From: Maylandia zebra
Lineage: Eukaryota; Chordata; Actinopteri; Cichliformes; Cichlidae
Direction: 5' to 3'
Assembly (NCBI RefSeq): GCF_041146795.1
Contig: NC_135172.1
Span: 36,131,623 to 36,195,622, forward strand
Length of the DNA stretch: 64,000 nt
Shown: positions 1 through 11,600 of the stretch, piece by piece
How the letters are laid out: each line of letters starts with the position of its first letter
Numbering within the stretch: position 1 is the stretch's first letter
Notes under the pieces: model-generated
The model's input: only the letters and a program-made list of their open reading frames with translations
Database searches by the model: none
Told to the model about the DNA's origin: nothing
Made by a program: the position numbers and the translations under genes

Positions 1-274
1 GAATGTTGGATCATGTGGTGTCTGCCTTTTTTTTTTTCTTCAAACGGGTAAACACTTTGTAACTATGTGTTTGGAAAAGTGCTATACAAGTTAAGTTTTT
101 TGTTTGCTATCGAAGTGGCTTATCAAACAACCATCATGGCATATAGCCACCAGCTTATCAACTATTAATATTTTTCATAAATGTGGTGAGAGAAATTGCA
201 CACCTTGCTTGATTTTGTCAGAAAGTCATACTTAGAAACCACTCACACAGGGTTGCAAATAAACAATGGGATAC
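1..274 (-). other. calhm1 intron 1 (5' part)
   Basis: Sequence after the exon 1 donor, AT-rich, with a short poly-T run near 29-39 on the plus strand. I see no second exon within the window. Confidence 0.7.
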
Positions 275-820
275 CTGAGATATACACTTGATGTATCTCG
301 ATGCTGCCTCTCTTAATTCCTTATCCTCAAACAGGTCTTTACAAGGGATACGTGCCAGGAATTTTAACTTCTCCGTCTCTGACATTCCTTGAATGACACT
401 GGAATTCGCAAACCTGTCAATATCCAAGCTGATGCTGAAAGCGCAGAGGAAGCTCTTCCCATCCATGAGAGTGACAGACACCCACACTGCAGGGGCAATC
501 AAAGATCTCTGTGTGATTGAGCAAAACATGTAGCGCAGGATTGTTGGATCCTTGATTCTTTTCCCAGTGGGTCTTTTCCACTCCTCTGCCAACACTGACA
601 CATTATTGTTCAATACAAAACCTAACAAAAAGAACCATATGGGAGGAATAAGAAGCAGTCCGATCCCATAGGTGTAGTTATACTCTGGCATACAGGGACA
701 GCTGAACTCAAACGCTGAGTACATTTGAGCACTAGCTAGTGCCATGATACCACAGATTCCATTCATAAAAGACTCCTGGTTGGATTGGAGAAACTGGAAC
801 ATCATACGAAACTTATCCAT
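275..820 (-). CDS. calhm1: calhm1 exon 1 (calcium homeostasis modulator 1), partial
   Basis: Exon 1 of a CALHM-family large-pore, voltage-gated ATP/ion channel of the plasma membrane, which in vertebrates serves taste signalling and neuronal Ca2+ homeostasis. The ATG is at 820-818. The first 40 residues are nearly identical to human CALHM1 as I remember it ([26 protein letters not shown]). Visible features are the Cys-Pro-Cys pair at residues 41-43, membrane segments near 20-40, 52-70 and 100-118, and Asp120 in TLMDGK, which corresponds to the pore-selectivity Asp121 of human CALHM1. The exon ends after ...KCISQ at a GT donor (274-273), the same break as in the human gene, giving 182 residues. 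The second exon, with the last membrane segment and cytoplasmic tail, lies beyond the left edge. The frame runs on into the intron, so residues past Q182 in the open frame are not protein. Confidence 0.95.
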
Positions 821-2796
821 CTTGAGAAATGTGTCGGGTCTTTAGTTCACAAATACTTAAACCTGTTAAAAAAAGGACAGTAACATGTTTAAGATAAGGC
901 AAAAAAGGCATAAAATCAGATTTTTACGAGAAATGATTATAGGTTCTAGTAAAATCTTTATTAATGGTTAAAAAATAATTGCAAATATTTTACATGTGAT
1001 ATAGAAATCTATAAAAGATGGCAAAGATCAACTTTTGGAGTGCCATACTGTGAAACAACTATTTGAATGTTGAATTTTAAGGGAAAATAAACCATCAGGC
1101 CAAATGCTATATGTGTTATTAAGCAGTCAAGTAAGTGATAAATAGACTTTTGGTTCTGCATTCCTTTTTCTATTGAATTAGAGGCTTAGTAGGTAGAGAA
1201 ATATCACAACACTGGACTGTCAAAATTTATTAAAAGTGATTATTACTTATCTTTAAAGCATTTGGAACTTACTGCATATTCATTAATTAGGCCATAAAAC
1301 ATAATTTATTAAAGGCACCATGTTAAATAGTGATATTATAATCTCTGTAAACTATGACTTCTACTTTAAAACAGCTTTAATGTGGACTGGGCTATCGGTT
1401 TAATATAGAGGAATAAATACAAGAAATACATAAAATACACTTACCTCTTTAAACAAGAGTCAATGAATAGATCAAAGGTTTAAAAAAACCATATAAGGAC
1501 AGTGTCCATAATAGAAGTTTTGCTGTTGTACTTAGCAATCATCATACCCCTGACCAACTGAAAGGTGCTTCTCGAACTCTCTGTCCAAAGCGAGCAGCAT
1601 CATCTGTCATCATGCCCCTCCCTTCATAGGCACCTGTCTTTAGTGTGATGCCAAAACAAATTCTGATTCACCCCACATTCTCAAAAGTACACCTGTTAAA
1701 GGGAACATATAGTTTCCATCGTTTCTGGGAATGCCTTTATTTGCTAATATGCATGCAGTGTGTGGTGAGGTTTATTCGAGAAACCCGAACTTCGAGGGTG
1801 TAGTTGTGTTAATGTGTAGTCGTAACAACGAAGACATGCAAAAACACTTTCAACCCATTCAAATATCTGTGGCTTTGGCTGGAAAATGTAATTGTCTAAG
1901 AGGTGAGGGTTCAGCCTGTTCTCACTTGCGTAATCAAAACCAGAAGAATCAAATCGAAGGCTTCACTTTTAAAATATAACTACTAATGTTATCACATATT
2001 GATTACTTTATTTCACATAACTCTTTTAGAGCACCTGGACCCACTGACTGTAATAGAGCTTGACAAACCAGTTAGAAACCCACAAGAAGATAAAAGACAG
2101 AGGCACTCTCTGCTATTCATGCATATAAAACACCATTGTTTTTATTTGAACAAAGGTAGGTGGCTAAATGCGTTCATTTCATAGTATACTATGAAATGAT
2201 CTAAACAACCTCATACTACTTACTGGTAAAAACTGTCTAACCGATTCAAAGTAATTGCTCAATTCTGACATTTTGAAATTGCAGTTGAATTTACAGGAAG
2301 TCTGTGCTATCTTTTCTTCTGTCTATTGCACAGGAAAATGTCACAGCAGAGCACATGGGCAGGGTGTGCAGGAAATAAGTCACAGAAGGCAACCTACATC
2401 TAAAATAGGAAGAGATCACAGAACCTGCGGCTGTGCAAGGTTGATCTCTTAGTTCCGTCTGTATACCTATTCAGTGCGTTGCATTATTGAGATAAACATA
2501 CTTTCTGGTGCGTATTCTTCTTCTCTTTTAATGTCATGTGCAAAAAGTAATCTAGTATTTAGCATATAAAGTAACAACAGAAAGAAATAAGTAAAGAGAG
2601 GAAGTTGCTTCGTTCTCTGTTTTCTTGCATCACTGTAAAATTTGCTAGCAGGAACATTGTTTTTGAATTATTTTAATGGATAATTGCAAGGTTTTAGATT
2701 CAGTCGTGTTTTGTTTTATTAATCACTAATTAATCACATGCATTTTTATAATTGACTGAATGCTGCCATTTAATTCACTCATAGACAATACTGACG
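821..2796. other. Intergenic region and promoters between calhm1 and itprip
   Basis: About 2 kb between two head-to-head genes. It is AT-rich, and the small open frames on the plus strand between 1731 and 2452 have no recognisable protein similarity. An AG (TTCACTCATAG, ending at 2785) lies just before the itprip start, so a non-coding 5' exon of itprip probably splices in here. I could not place that exon, or a clear core promoter for either gene. Confidence 0.5.
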
Positions 2797-4686
2797 ATGC
2801 AAGAAACTCTGCTGAGAGTGTTTGTGGTGGGTCTCGGTCTCCTAATGTGTCCAAAGGATGACCCTGGAGTTGAGGAATGGGACGGTATTGTCAACAAGGA
2901 CATGCAAAGGCATGAAGAGAAGCTGCTGAGAGAGAAAGAGAAACTCGACCAGGAAATGCCACCTGTCAGTGAGAAAATACACACAGACAAAAATGAGACT
3001 GAACATGACAGAAACTTTCATGATGAACAGAAGTCTGATCAAAACGTCACTGAAAAAGACAAACTTTTAGAGTCAGAAGGACATGGCAGCAATCATGAAT
3101 TACTACGGGGCCGATCCACAGCTAAATCAGATCCAAGTGTGCCTAAAAATGATAATGCTGAACCAGAGGCTGCTTTAAAGACATCACAAGATGCTAATGA
3201 GCTAAAGGGAAAAGATATCCATACTGACAGCTCTTTTGGAGACCCTGGCAAACCACAGGGGCAGCATGCAAGACCTGAGAAGGAAATATCTAGTTCCAAA
3301 GGACAAGACACACCTTTTAAAAATGTCAAGACATCAGAAAATGAAACCTCAGAGAAATCAATTGCAGAATGGGAAAGAGATTACCTCTGGTACATTTGGA
3401 ACACATTCTCAGTGATTTCCATGATCCGTTTCTGTTGGAAATACCTGAATAGGAATTCCCAAATGACACAAATAGCAGCCTCCCCTGTGACGTGCGCTGC
3501 TGATGAAGTGCAGCTACCAGACATCGGCACACTTAACGATTTTTATGCTAAATACGTTCAAGAATCATCTCAAAAGAAGTGGAGGAAGGATGAGTTTCTG
3601 GAAGGATTTGCAAATGACCTACTAGATGCTATGAGGACCATATGTGGTAAAAATGGCAGTATGGTGATTGAGGACTTTCAGATGCTCAGTGCCTGTAATA
3701 TCATTGTCCCTTTGACCCCACCTAAGCCATTTAGTTTTCACATTCAGCTCTGTAACCACAAAGGGAGGGATTTTTCAAATATGCCAGTGTGCGGTCAAAT
3801 AAAACTTTTGGAAAATAAGAAAACCCAAGATTGCCCCTGTCAGACCTCTGATGCAGATGAGGATATGGTTTGCCTGCTGCATTCTGACCACAATGAGAAC
3901 GTAAGGACAGAAATTACTGAGGTTTGTGATGGTTTTCTGTGCTCAAAGAACACTCCTTTCTTGTCAAAATCACTGGTCTCCAGATGGTTTCAGAGCACTA
4001 TAAAACAAGCATGGAGACTGATTTCACACAAGTATGAGTTTGAGCTCAATATTCACTATATTGATGCTCCTGGTGCTCTAGTGATCAGGTTCAAGTCAGG
4101 CAAGAAGATCACCTTTAGTATGAATCCCGTGGTTACATTTAATGATGATGCTTATTTTTTCATCACACCTTGGTCCTCAAGTGATGCAGATACTTTCTGG
4201 AGACTATCCTTAACCAGCTATGAAGACCATCTCCTAGAACATCTCTCGAAACGCCTGCCTGAAAATGCTTGTCATATTCAAGCACTTGAAATTGCACGTT
4301 TCCTTCACAAGAGGCAGACTGCAATGACAGGAAGTAGTGCGCTGAAAGATTTTCATTTCAAAACGGCCCTAATGCATCTGCTTCTCACCACAGACCCAAG
4401 ACACTGGAACGCAAACTGTGTTGATTCGAGGTTACGAGACTTGCTATCCTTTATAGAAAGAAGCCTTGAGAAAAAGGTACTGAAACACATTCTCATTGGC
4501 AGTTCTTTAACTGAGGTTATTGAACTTCCTGCTGAATTAATCAGAGCAAAGCCAGTGAATCTCTTCTATCCTCTTGTGGTACATAACTGCATGTACAGGA
4601 ACGCTATGATGCATTTCCAGGAGATGCTTAGAAACGCATACATGATGGTTGATGATTACGCAAAATATACTGAAAGAGCAAACTGA
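2797..4686 (+). CDS. itprip: itprip (inositol 1,4,5-trisphosphate receptor-interacting protein)
   Basis: Intronless coding exon of 629 residues. ITPRIP binds the IP3 receptor and raises its Ca2+ sensitivity; the C-terminal half is a Mab-21/nucleotidyltransferase-like fold. Residues 1-18 form a hydrophobic leader. Residues 30-55 are a charged helix (VNKDMQRHEEKLLREKEKL) matching the human region that starts IRKMQAHQEKL. Residues 60-185 are an acidic, Ser/Thr-rich stretch I do not recall from the 547-residue human protein. A probable membrane segment sits at 196-217 (YLWYIWNTFSVISMIRFCW). From about 240 onward the Mab-21 region matches human ITPRIP closely: FLEGFANDLLDAMR, PLTPPKPF, CLLHSDHN, SRWFQSTIKQAW, HKYEFELN, LKTALMHLLL-like KTALMHLLLTT and EMLRNAYMMVDDY. 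Being intronless in the coding part agrees with the family. It converges on the zp3-like gene. Confidence 0.93.
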   Translation: MQETLLRVFVVGLGLLMCPKDDPGVEEWDGIVNKDMQRHEEKLLREKEKLDQEMPPVSEKIHTDKNETEHDRNFHDEQKSDQNVTEKDKLLESEGHGSNHELLRGRSTAKSDPSVPKNDNAEPEAALKTSQDANELKGKDIHTDSSFGDPGKPQGQHARPEKEISSSKGQDTPFKNVKTSENETSEKSIAEWERDYLWYIWNTFSVISMIRFCWKYLNRNSQMTQIAASPVTCAADEVQLPDIGTLNDFYAKYVQESSQKKWRKDEFLEGFANDLLDAMRTICGKNGSMVIEDFQMLSACNIIVPLTPPKPFSFHIQLCNHKGRDFSNMPVCGQIKLLENKKTQDCPCQTSDADEDMVCLLHSDHNENVRTEITEVCDGFLCSKNTPFLSKSLVSRWFQSTIKQAWRLISHKYEFELNIHYIDAPGALVIRFKSGKKITFSMNPVVTFNDDAYFFITPWSSSDADTFWRLSLTSYEDHLLEHLSKRLPENACHIQALEIARFLHKRQTAMTGSSALKDFHFKTALMHLLLTTDPRHWNANCVDSRLRDLLSFIERSLEKKVLKHILIGSSLTEVIELPAELIRAKPVNLFYPLVVHNCMYRNAMMHFQEMLRNAYMMVDDYAKYTERAN

Positions 4687-4790
4687 ACATTTGACGACAG
4701 TGCAATTTAGAGTTTTAATTTTCAATTGAACCGTTGACAGTAAACAAGTTGTTGTACATTCATAAATGGCATACTGTGCAGAGTTCAAGA

Positions 4791-4796
4791 AATAAA
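4791..4796 (+). terminator. itprip polyadenylation signal AATAAA
   Basis: AATAAA lies 105 bases after the itprip stop codon. It is only 43 bases short of the end of the convergent zp3-like coding region, so the two 3' ends must overlap or nearly so. Confidence 0.6.
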
Positions 4797-4838
4797 GCCG
4801 CTATTTTTTAAAACAATTCTGATCATTTAAACATTAAA

Positions 4839-5020
4839 TTATTGGTCCCAATTGTTTAGGAAGTCCTTATGTTTTTCTGTATCTGAGTCATCCAAGTTGA
4901 ACATGCCAGCATCACGGGACTTCATCTTGGGCTCAGACTTTACATGTTCATCTTCACTGGTCAAGTCAACCATCCAAGAGTGACTTGAGATTATCTTCCT
5001 AGAAGCTGGTGGAGGGGGGG

Positions 5021-5054
<34 letters not shown>

Positions 5055-7362
5055 AAAATTTTATTTGCTCACATGTGAGACCACTTTCATGCCTTCAGTG
5101 TTCTGCAAGACTGTCTGGTTGTCAGTTTGCATCAAAAAGACTTCATTCAACTTGCAATGAGCTAAGCTTAGCTGAGTGAAAAGCTATTGCATCTCATGTA
5201 AATTTAAAAATTACCCCTTTGCTGTGGTGACGAGCAAGTTGATTCACAACAAGCGCACACAGTGTCATACCCGTAGAGCTCTTTCCAGCTAAAACACAAA
5301 GCGGGGTCAAAAGATTTGATGATAGCAAGCACAAAAGTAACACCTCGTAGAATTTCAGTTTAGCCAACTCACCTTCCAGTCACTGGATCATAGTTACAAG
5401 CCTTCGAATTACGAGTTGGAGTAGGTGACCCCATAAAGATCTCACAGTGCAAGTACTGTTCCTAAAGAGACATTGCATTTAGTGTTTACATAATGCATTT
5501 CATGGCATCCATTTCTATACAACCTATTGAGGCTACCTGTGATGAGATCATGGAAGCAGAGTCCTTGAAGATGACAGCTCCCACAGTCAATCTCTGCACC
5601 ATCTTCGAGCTACCAGTAAGGAACTTTGACTGTAGCATCACCTTGCCATCAATCATACAGCTAGAATTGGAGATCACAGGTTTATCCACTCGCAGCAAGT
5701 CACCCCAGTTTTAATTATGATACTGTAAAATTATTACCCATTGTTGTCAACGACTGTATATTTAGGATTTGAGTCTGGGTTGCTGGAAGGGGTCATGAAG
5801 CACTTGTTGATGTAGAGCCTTTTATTTCTAGAGCTTGCTGTGGTGTAAAGTACACTGGCCTCAAAGTACATCGACTGTCCCAAGGTGTAGATTTTGGTCC
5901 CAGTGACATTATTTCCAGACGCTTTAGTAGGGTGAAAGTGGCAAAGCACAATAAAAGGCAAAAATAAATCAGGCTGCTGCATATGTTTGGCTAACTGAGT
6001 GCATTGTGATGAGTTCTGAAAAATGTTTGTGGAACATTTTATCCTTCCCTAAGCTTTCACCAGTATGGATGCTGTTGTAGCTCCATAGTGTACATTTGCA
6101 TGCCAAAAGACAGGCAGCTGTTATGGTATATGAAATAAACATTTGCTTGAACTTAAGCTTGTCTGTGGTGTACTTTCTATAAAAAAAATTTAAAAAAAAG
6201 TCCTTGCACAGAAAGGTTTGTCAAATTTCTATTTCCTCATTCATACCTAGAATTAAAAAGGTTTGGATGCTACTTTCCACTTTGATAGAAGACTTTGGGA
6301 GTTTAATATTTAGTGTTACCAGCCATATTTGAAAGTCTTTACTTTAAAACATACTTAAGGCCTACCATTTGAAGAATTCAAATTTTGGACAGCAATGAAA
6401 TTTAGTCTAGAATGTTTACCATCTACAAGGGTGAGGCTGAACATTCTTTTTTGTTTCAGTGCTCTGAAAACTGTTCCTCCTCGCAGTTTGGGGTGGAAGC
6501 CAACTTTGTATGAGTGAAAGAACCTGCAATAGTTAAAATTAATTAATTGGAGACAATTTTAAAATTAAGGACACTTGGCTGATTGAAAGGCTTTCACAAT
6601 CTTTTTTTTTTTTACAAAAAAAAAGTCTTACCTGGGAAACCGACACTGCAGAGGAATTTCAAATGGCATTTCCCTTAAAACTGGAGTGGTTTGTCTGAAG
6701 CGGAGAACATTGCTGATGGACAAGTAATCTGCATGACTCTGGAACATAAACATTTCCATTTGGTTTGTCACAGTAAAATATGAAACAAATACATTAGGAC
6801 ATTCACCAACCTCTTTCTTGAATCCACAGCCAGTTACAAAAGAGTAGAGAAAGTAGTAATAGTGCTCATTTTCTTGGTTAACGGGGCATGTACCTAGTTT
6901 CAAATATTTGTATGCATCTCTGGATTTGAAGACCCTTTTCCTGATTCTTACATACATTTTATCCACATGGCACAAAATTTCAACCACATTGTCTCTGCCC
7001 ATTTCTGCTCCTCCAGTTACAGGAGCAGCAGGAGCACTAGCAAGCAATATTTTCCTGGCCCATTCAGGAAGGGGCCTGACTCCCCTTTCTGGCTTGAAAA
7101 GCTGCTTTTGGTCATAGGAGGCTGGGACATTGAGATACTTGGGTAACTTCATTGCTTCAGGTGTTGAAAGATCTCCATGTGATGCACTCCTCTTGAGTTG
7201 AGGTGCAGAATCTTCCGTTTCATCTTCATCTGCCACTGTCTCCATTTTTTCCTGGTCTAATTCAGGATCTTGCCCAAACACACCATACTCAGCTTTATCT
7301 ATAAACTGAAAACAGGCAGACCAAAACAGCAGAAATAAAAACCCAGCCTGCATCAGCCCCAT
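4839..7362 (-). CDS. ZP3-family zona pellucida/egg-coat glycoprotein, 7 exons
   Basis: Coding exons 7362-6632, 6523-6420, 5921-5738, 5660-5537, 5461-5373, 5288-5215 and 5005-4839 splice in phase to 490 residues. ZP3-type proteins polymerise through a ZP module into the egg envelope. Residues 1-19 are a signal peptide (MGLMQAGFLFLLFWSAC). An acidic, non-conserved stretch follows (20-120), then the ZP module from about 125: ILCHVDKMYV, YSFVTGCGF, IPLQCRFPR, YKVGFHP, CMIDGKVMLQSKF, YLHCEIF and the hallmark ZP3 ending SWKELYGYDTVCACCESTC. Cysteine order fits ZP3. A basic RASRK stretch after the ZP module could be a processing site; there is no C-terminal membrane anchor, as is common in fish coat proteins. 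The open frame starts earlier at a GTG (7404), but the first ATG is 7362. I cannot say which of the many teleost zp3 paralogues this is. Confidence 0.88.
5021..5050. repeat. Poly(A)30 tract in last zp3-like intron
   Basis: About 30 consecutive A on the plus strand after seven G. On the zp3-like sense strand this reads T30 then C7, ending directly at the acceptor CACCAG of the last exon, so the microsatellite acts as a very long polypyrimidine tract. Confidence 0.8.
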
Positions 7363-8659
7363 TACTATTACTATTACAATTTTAAATTCCAGTGGCTGCC
7401 TCACACTGCTGGTCCTTCAACTAATAAAGCAGTGTTTCAGCCAGCTTTTGTATTCTTCAGTTCAGAAAGAATTCACACACCTGCTAGAAATGACAATCAG
7501 TGCCAACCAATGAGTGGTGGCCAGCAATAATCAGCTTTTTTTAGTGGAAAGTGGGTGGTGTTAAATTATGCTTCTTCCTAATCCTTTTTGATGTTTTTTA
7601 TGATGATAATTTTTTTCATATGGTTTGTTTTGTTTGCTTGTGTTTTTTGTTTATTTCTTTTTTATTATTATTTAAACATGGTCAAAATAAAGCGACACAT
7701 TCAATTACATTTCTCACATTTTCTTTCTGGTTGACAGTTTGACACCATTTTTTTTATTATGTTTTTAATGTTGGTCTGTTGGTGGTTCCCCAAATTGAAA
7801 GCTAAATTATACCCACAACCAAATTGTTACATACAGGGAAACGGTGTTCATTTAACTTCTGGCTTCTATTTAGCTTCTGGCTAAATCAACACAGGCTACA
7901 ACTTAGCAGGAGTTGCCCATGTTCGGTTAATTCATAGTATTCATACAGATGCATATCGTACTTTTTACGAGTCCACATGTTTGGATAATTCATAACCGTA
8001 TCGTATTTAGGAAATGGTGATTTAAAGTATAATTTTTGTTGTTGTTGTTGTTGTAATTTTATAACTTTAAACCGTGCTAGGATGTGACGCAGTTGATGAT
8101 GCTGACGCAGTTCCTTACCAGGAAGTTCCAACATAGTACATAGTACAGTACACTGTGGATGTACGTTTTGCTTCAAAGTGGAATACTCCTCGTAGGTATT
8201 TTCTTTATAAACAAAGGGAAGAAATCGCCTTTTGATTTTATTAGAGTACATTTATATGTAGGACAAAACAGAGTCGTTTTTGTTTTGTACTTGTAGTTTG
8301 TAGTAGAATGCGTTACTGTCGTTTTTGTTAACTGGCTAGCTAACAAGCCAGCTAGCACCCGTGGTTGTTTAGATCAGTTAATATTGACGTTACATCAACA
8401 GGAACTAAATTGGGGTTCTAGTGCTAAATCGCGGGGTTGTTTTTCCATTGCATTCAGTGGAATAACGAAATAGCTGCATTTTTCAAAGTGTGTGCGAAGT
8501 AAAAGGTAATAGTTAACTTAAATCGTAAGTAGTGCACAAGCTAACTCATTAGCTAAGCCCAGCCGCGGTCGTCTTCCCTTCGGTACCACACTCGGGGACT
8601 GCTTGGTTTCTCCAGTGGATGCCTGGTGAGCTTAAAAGGCTCTCTGTAAAGCGGAACCA
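7363..8659. other. Divergent intergenic region, zp3-like to rab40c
   Basis: About 1.3 kb between two genes transcribed away from each other. It holds T-rich sequence at 7590-7680, a (GTT)n run near 8036-8055 and, close to rab40c, a more CpG-containing stretch (about 8540-8660) that probably carries the rab40c promoter and 5' UTR. No convincing gene in either strand; small frames at 7551-7742 and 7886-8358 look like chance. Confidence 0.5.
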
Positions 8660-8671
8660 ATGCGTGGGATG

Positions 8672-11600
8672 ATGGGGACTCAGAGTAGTCCTGTCAAGAG
8701 CTACGATTATCTCCTGAAATTTCTATTGGTTGGAGACAGCGATGTTGGAAAGGGGGAAATCTTGGACAGCTTGCAAGACGGATCAGTAGAGTCTCCCTAT
8801 GCGTATAGCAGTGGTAAATATCAATATCGATTTTTCTTTATTATTTTGAGATGACTTTAAAGCCAAATATGACCAACGGTAATGTGATTTGTGTTGGATT
8901 ATGTGTGATATTAGGAATTGATTACAAGACCACCACAATTCTTTTGGATGGGAGGAGAGTGAAACTTGAGCTATGGTAAGTTTTTAATTTCTTTATTTTT
9001 ATTATTACTATTTTAACATAAATATATAATATTAAGAATATTAATGAGGAAAAATTATTGAGCAACCCCTCAGTTCTGGCAGTAGTTCTCTAGGCTTTCA
9101 GAGGGTCTTTCAAAGTTTTCTTTTAACACTGGCTGCTTTTTCACTCGTGTTTATTCCACTCCTTGTGCCTGCACATTTTTAGAGGAATGTTGTTCTTTGT
9201 TTTGTTTTGTGTTTGTTGTTGTTGTTGTTTTGTATGTCAAGCCATTTAAAACTGATTTATGAATCATCCAAGCATTAAAAAGACTTTTAACTAAATGGTT
9301 GGACTAATGTTGTCTCCACAACAGACAACTTGCTAAAGAAGTGATTTTAAATTGTATCTTTAACACGTTTTAAAACTAGCAGCCTGTTGCAAAACACACA
9401 GAATTTAATCAATTTCTTTAGTAATCTACCAAAAATGCCAAAGAGAATACATTTTGACAAGCATACAGTAGTATTTTTCTCACCAACAAGGTGGTTCCAA
9501 AAGTGATTAGATGAAAACCTTGCATATCGGAGCATGTTGTGTAGTACTTCTTTAAAAAATTCAGGAAGTTAAACCAGTGCAGGACAAAACAAGGAGTAGC
9601 AGGCCTAAAAAGTATTTTCACCTGATGAACAATATCTGAAAGTTATGTCTTTAAGAAATAAGTAGAAAGCAAAGACCTGACACATCACATGATATATGCA
9701 TTTGGCCTTTCAGTTGATCCATTTATTTTACACCAAAACCTCTTCTGAAATGGGCTTAGTGGAAGAGTGGCTGTCAGGAAAACAGGGAGATAAAGCTGGT
9801 GTGTGCCAAATTACACAAGAACTGCACTAAAAATCAATGCCAACAAGACTCATGGAGGGATTAATGTAGATGTTTTGTTCAAATTGTCATCACCAGTGTG
9901 GGATCATGTTGACATAGAAATGAACAAAAGGCAGCCAGCGTCCAAAGACGAGCTTTGGGATGTTCCTAAAAAGCCTGGAGAACTATACCTGAACTAAAGG
10001 AATTACAAGAATACTCCCTAAGAGAGTTCAGGCTATGTTTAAGAGTAAAGGTGGTTATGCCAAACGTTGACTTTCAAACTCATTATATTATACACTGTAT
10101 TTCCATGTATGCACTTTACAAAAAATCACTGCATCCATTTCCCATCTCTCTTGGAAATAAGAGGCATTTCAAGAGTTCTGCAGAGTGTTTTAAGCTGGTA
10201 ATGGCTGTAGAAATGAACAAACCTGGAGTAGGCCTATTTTTCTAGCTTGTGCTTATGTGCCTCTTCAACAGGGACACATCAGGACAAGGCAGATTCTGCA
10301 CCATCTTCAGGTCTTACTCTCGTGGAGCACAGGTGACTGGAAAAGCCATTAGAAATATATATATATATATATATATTTTCCTTATTGTGGAATTCAATAT
10401 TTATGTTAATCAATAAATGTTTTTCTTCTACAGGGCATCCTGCTGGTGTATGACATCACGAATGGCTGGTCATTTGATGGCATTGACCGTTGGATCAGAG
10501 AAATTGATGAGGTAATTTCCTTCAGCTAATCTCTGGAGTACAAAGAAATACTGGAAGCACATATAGATGCATGATGTCCCCTGTGTGAGAAAATCTTTTT
10601 TTAATCTCTGGTACAGAGTGTGTATCAGAGCGCTGTTTATAAACATTTCAGTTTCAGTTATGTAGGCAAATTGTTACAACCTCTTTTAATAGTGTGTACT
10701 TTATGTACTGTCTGTTATGCAAGTGCCAGCAACAAACCTTAACCTCAGGCAACTAGGCGCCAAAATTAACTTCACATATATTGGTAATTAAAAAAAAAAG
10801 AGAGGCAAATTTAAAAATGAATTTTAGGAAAACGAGCAGCACTGACAAGGCCATCTATCTCAGTCTCTGCATTGATGACGGGTATGACAGCGTAACGTAT
10901 TTATTTATTAAGTTTTTCAATTGAAGAAAACTTTAATGTAGCTCAAGCTTAAACAAACCAGTATTTCAGCAAAACCATGTGGTAATATAGCGGACGTTTC
11001 ACAACCCAACTTGACTGATGATACAGCAACGACATCATTACATGATTTTCAGCAAAACCCTGTGGTAATGGGACCGATATTTCACAACTCAACTGGACTG
11101 GAGAGAAAGTGACTTGCATTTCAAGCAATTAAAAGAAACCTGGTTTGAAAATACTTTTGAATTTGTGTGTAGATTTTTAAATTATTACCTTGTAAGGGTG
11201 GTCCAGAGAGAACCCTTGTTGAAAACCATGTACTTGTTGCCAAATCACAGTTGATGTGGGCAGTTGAGTTAATTATGAGGACCTAGATAATAACGTCTTT
11301 AGGTTTTACAATAGATGGATGTCTCCTCGATGGTTCTGTGTAACAAACCATCTGTCTCATTGGTTTGTAAATCTGTGGAACTTCCAGACAGTGTTTTATC
11401 CAAGCATGCAAGCAACAGTTAGCCTATCACTGCAGCACCCACTATTAATGTTGGTCCACATGTATCACATTACAGGTCGAGTTTTACAGTGACATTATAT
11501 TGTTTCCTTCAGCATGCCCCAGGTGTGCCCCGGATTCTTGTGGGAAACCGGCTTCACTTGGCTTTCAAGCGGCAGGTTCCAACGGAGCAGGCACGAGCTT

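Noticed and set aside
1731-2452. Three short plus-strand open frames before itprip
   Set aside because: No similarity, ordinary intergenic base composition, lengths expected by chance.
7363-7404. GTG start for the zp3-like protein, adding 14 residues
   Set aside because: Vertebrate mRNAs rarely start at GTG, and the ATG at 7362 begins directly at a good signal peptide.
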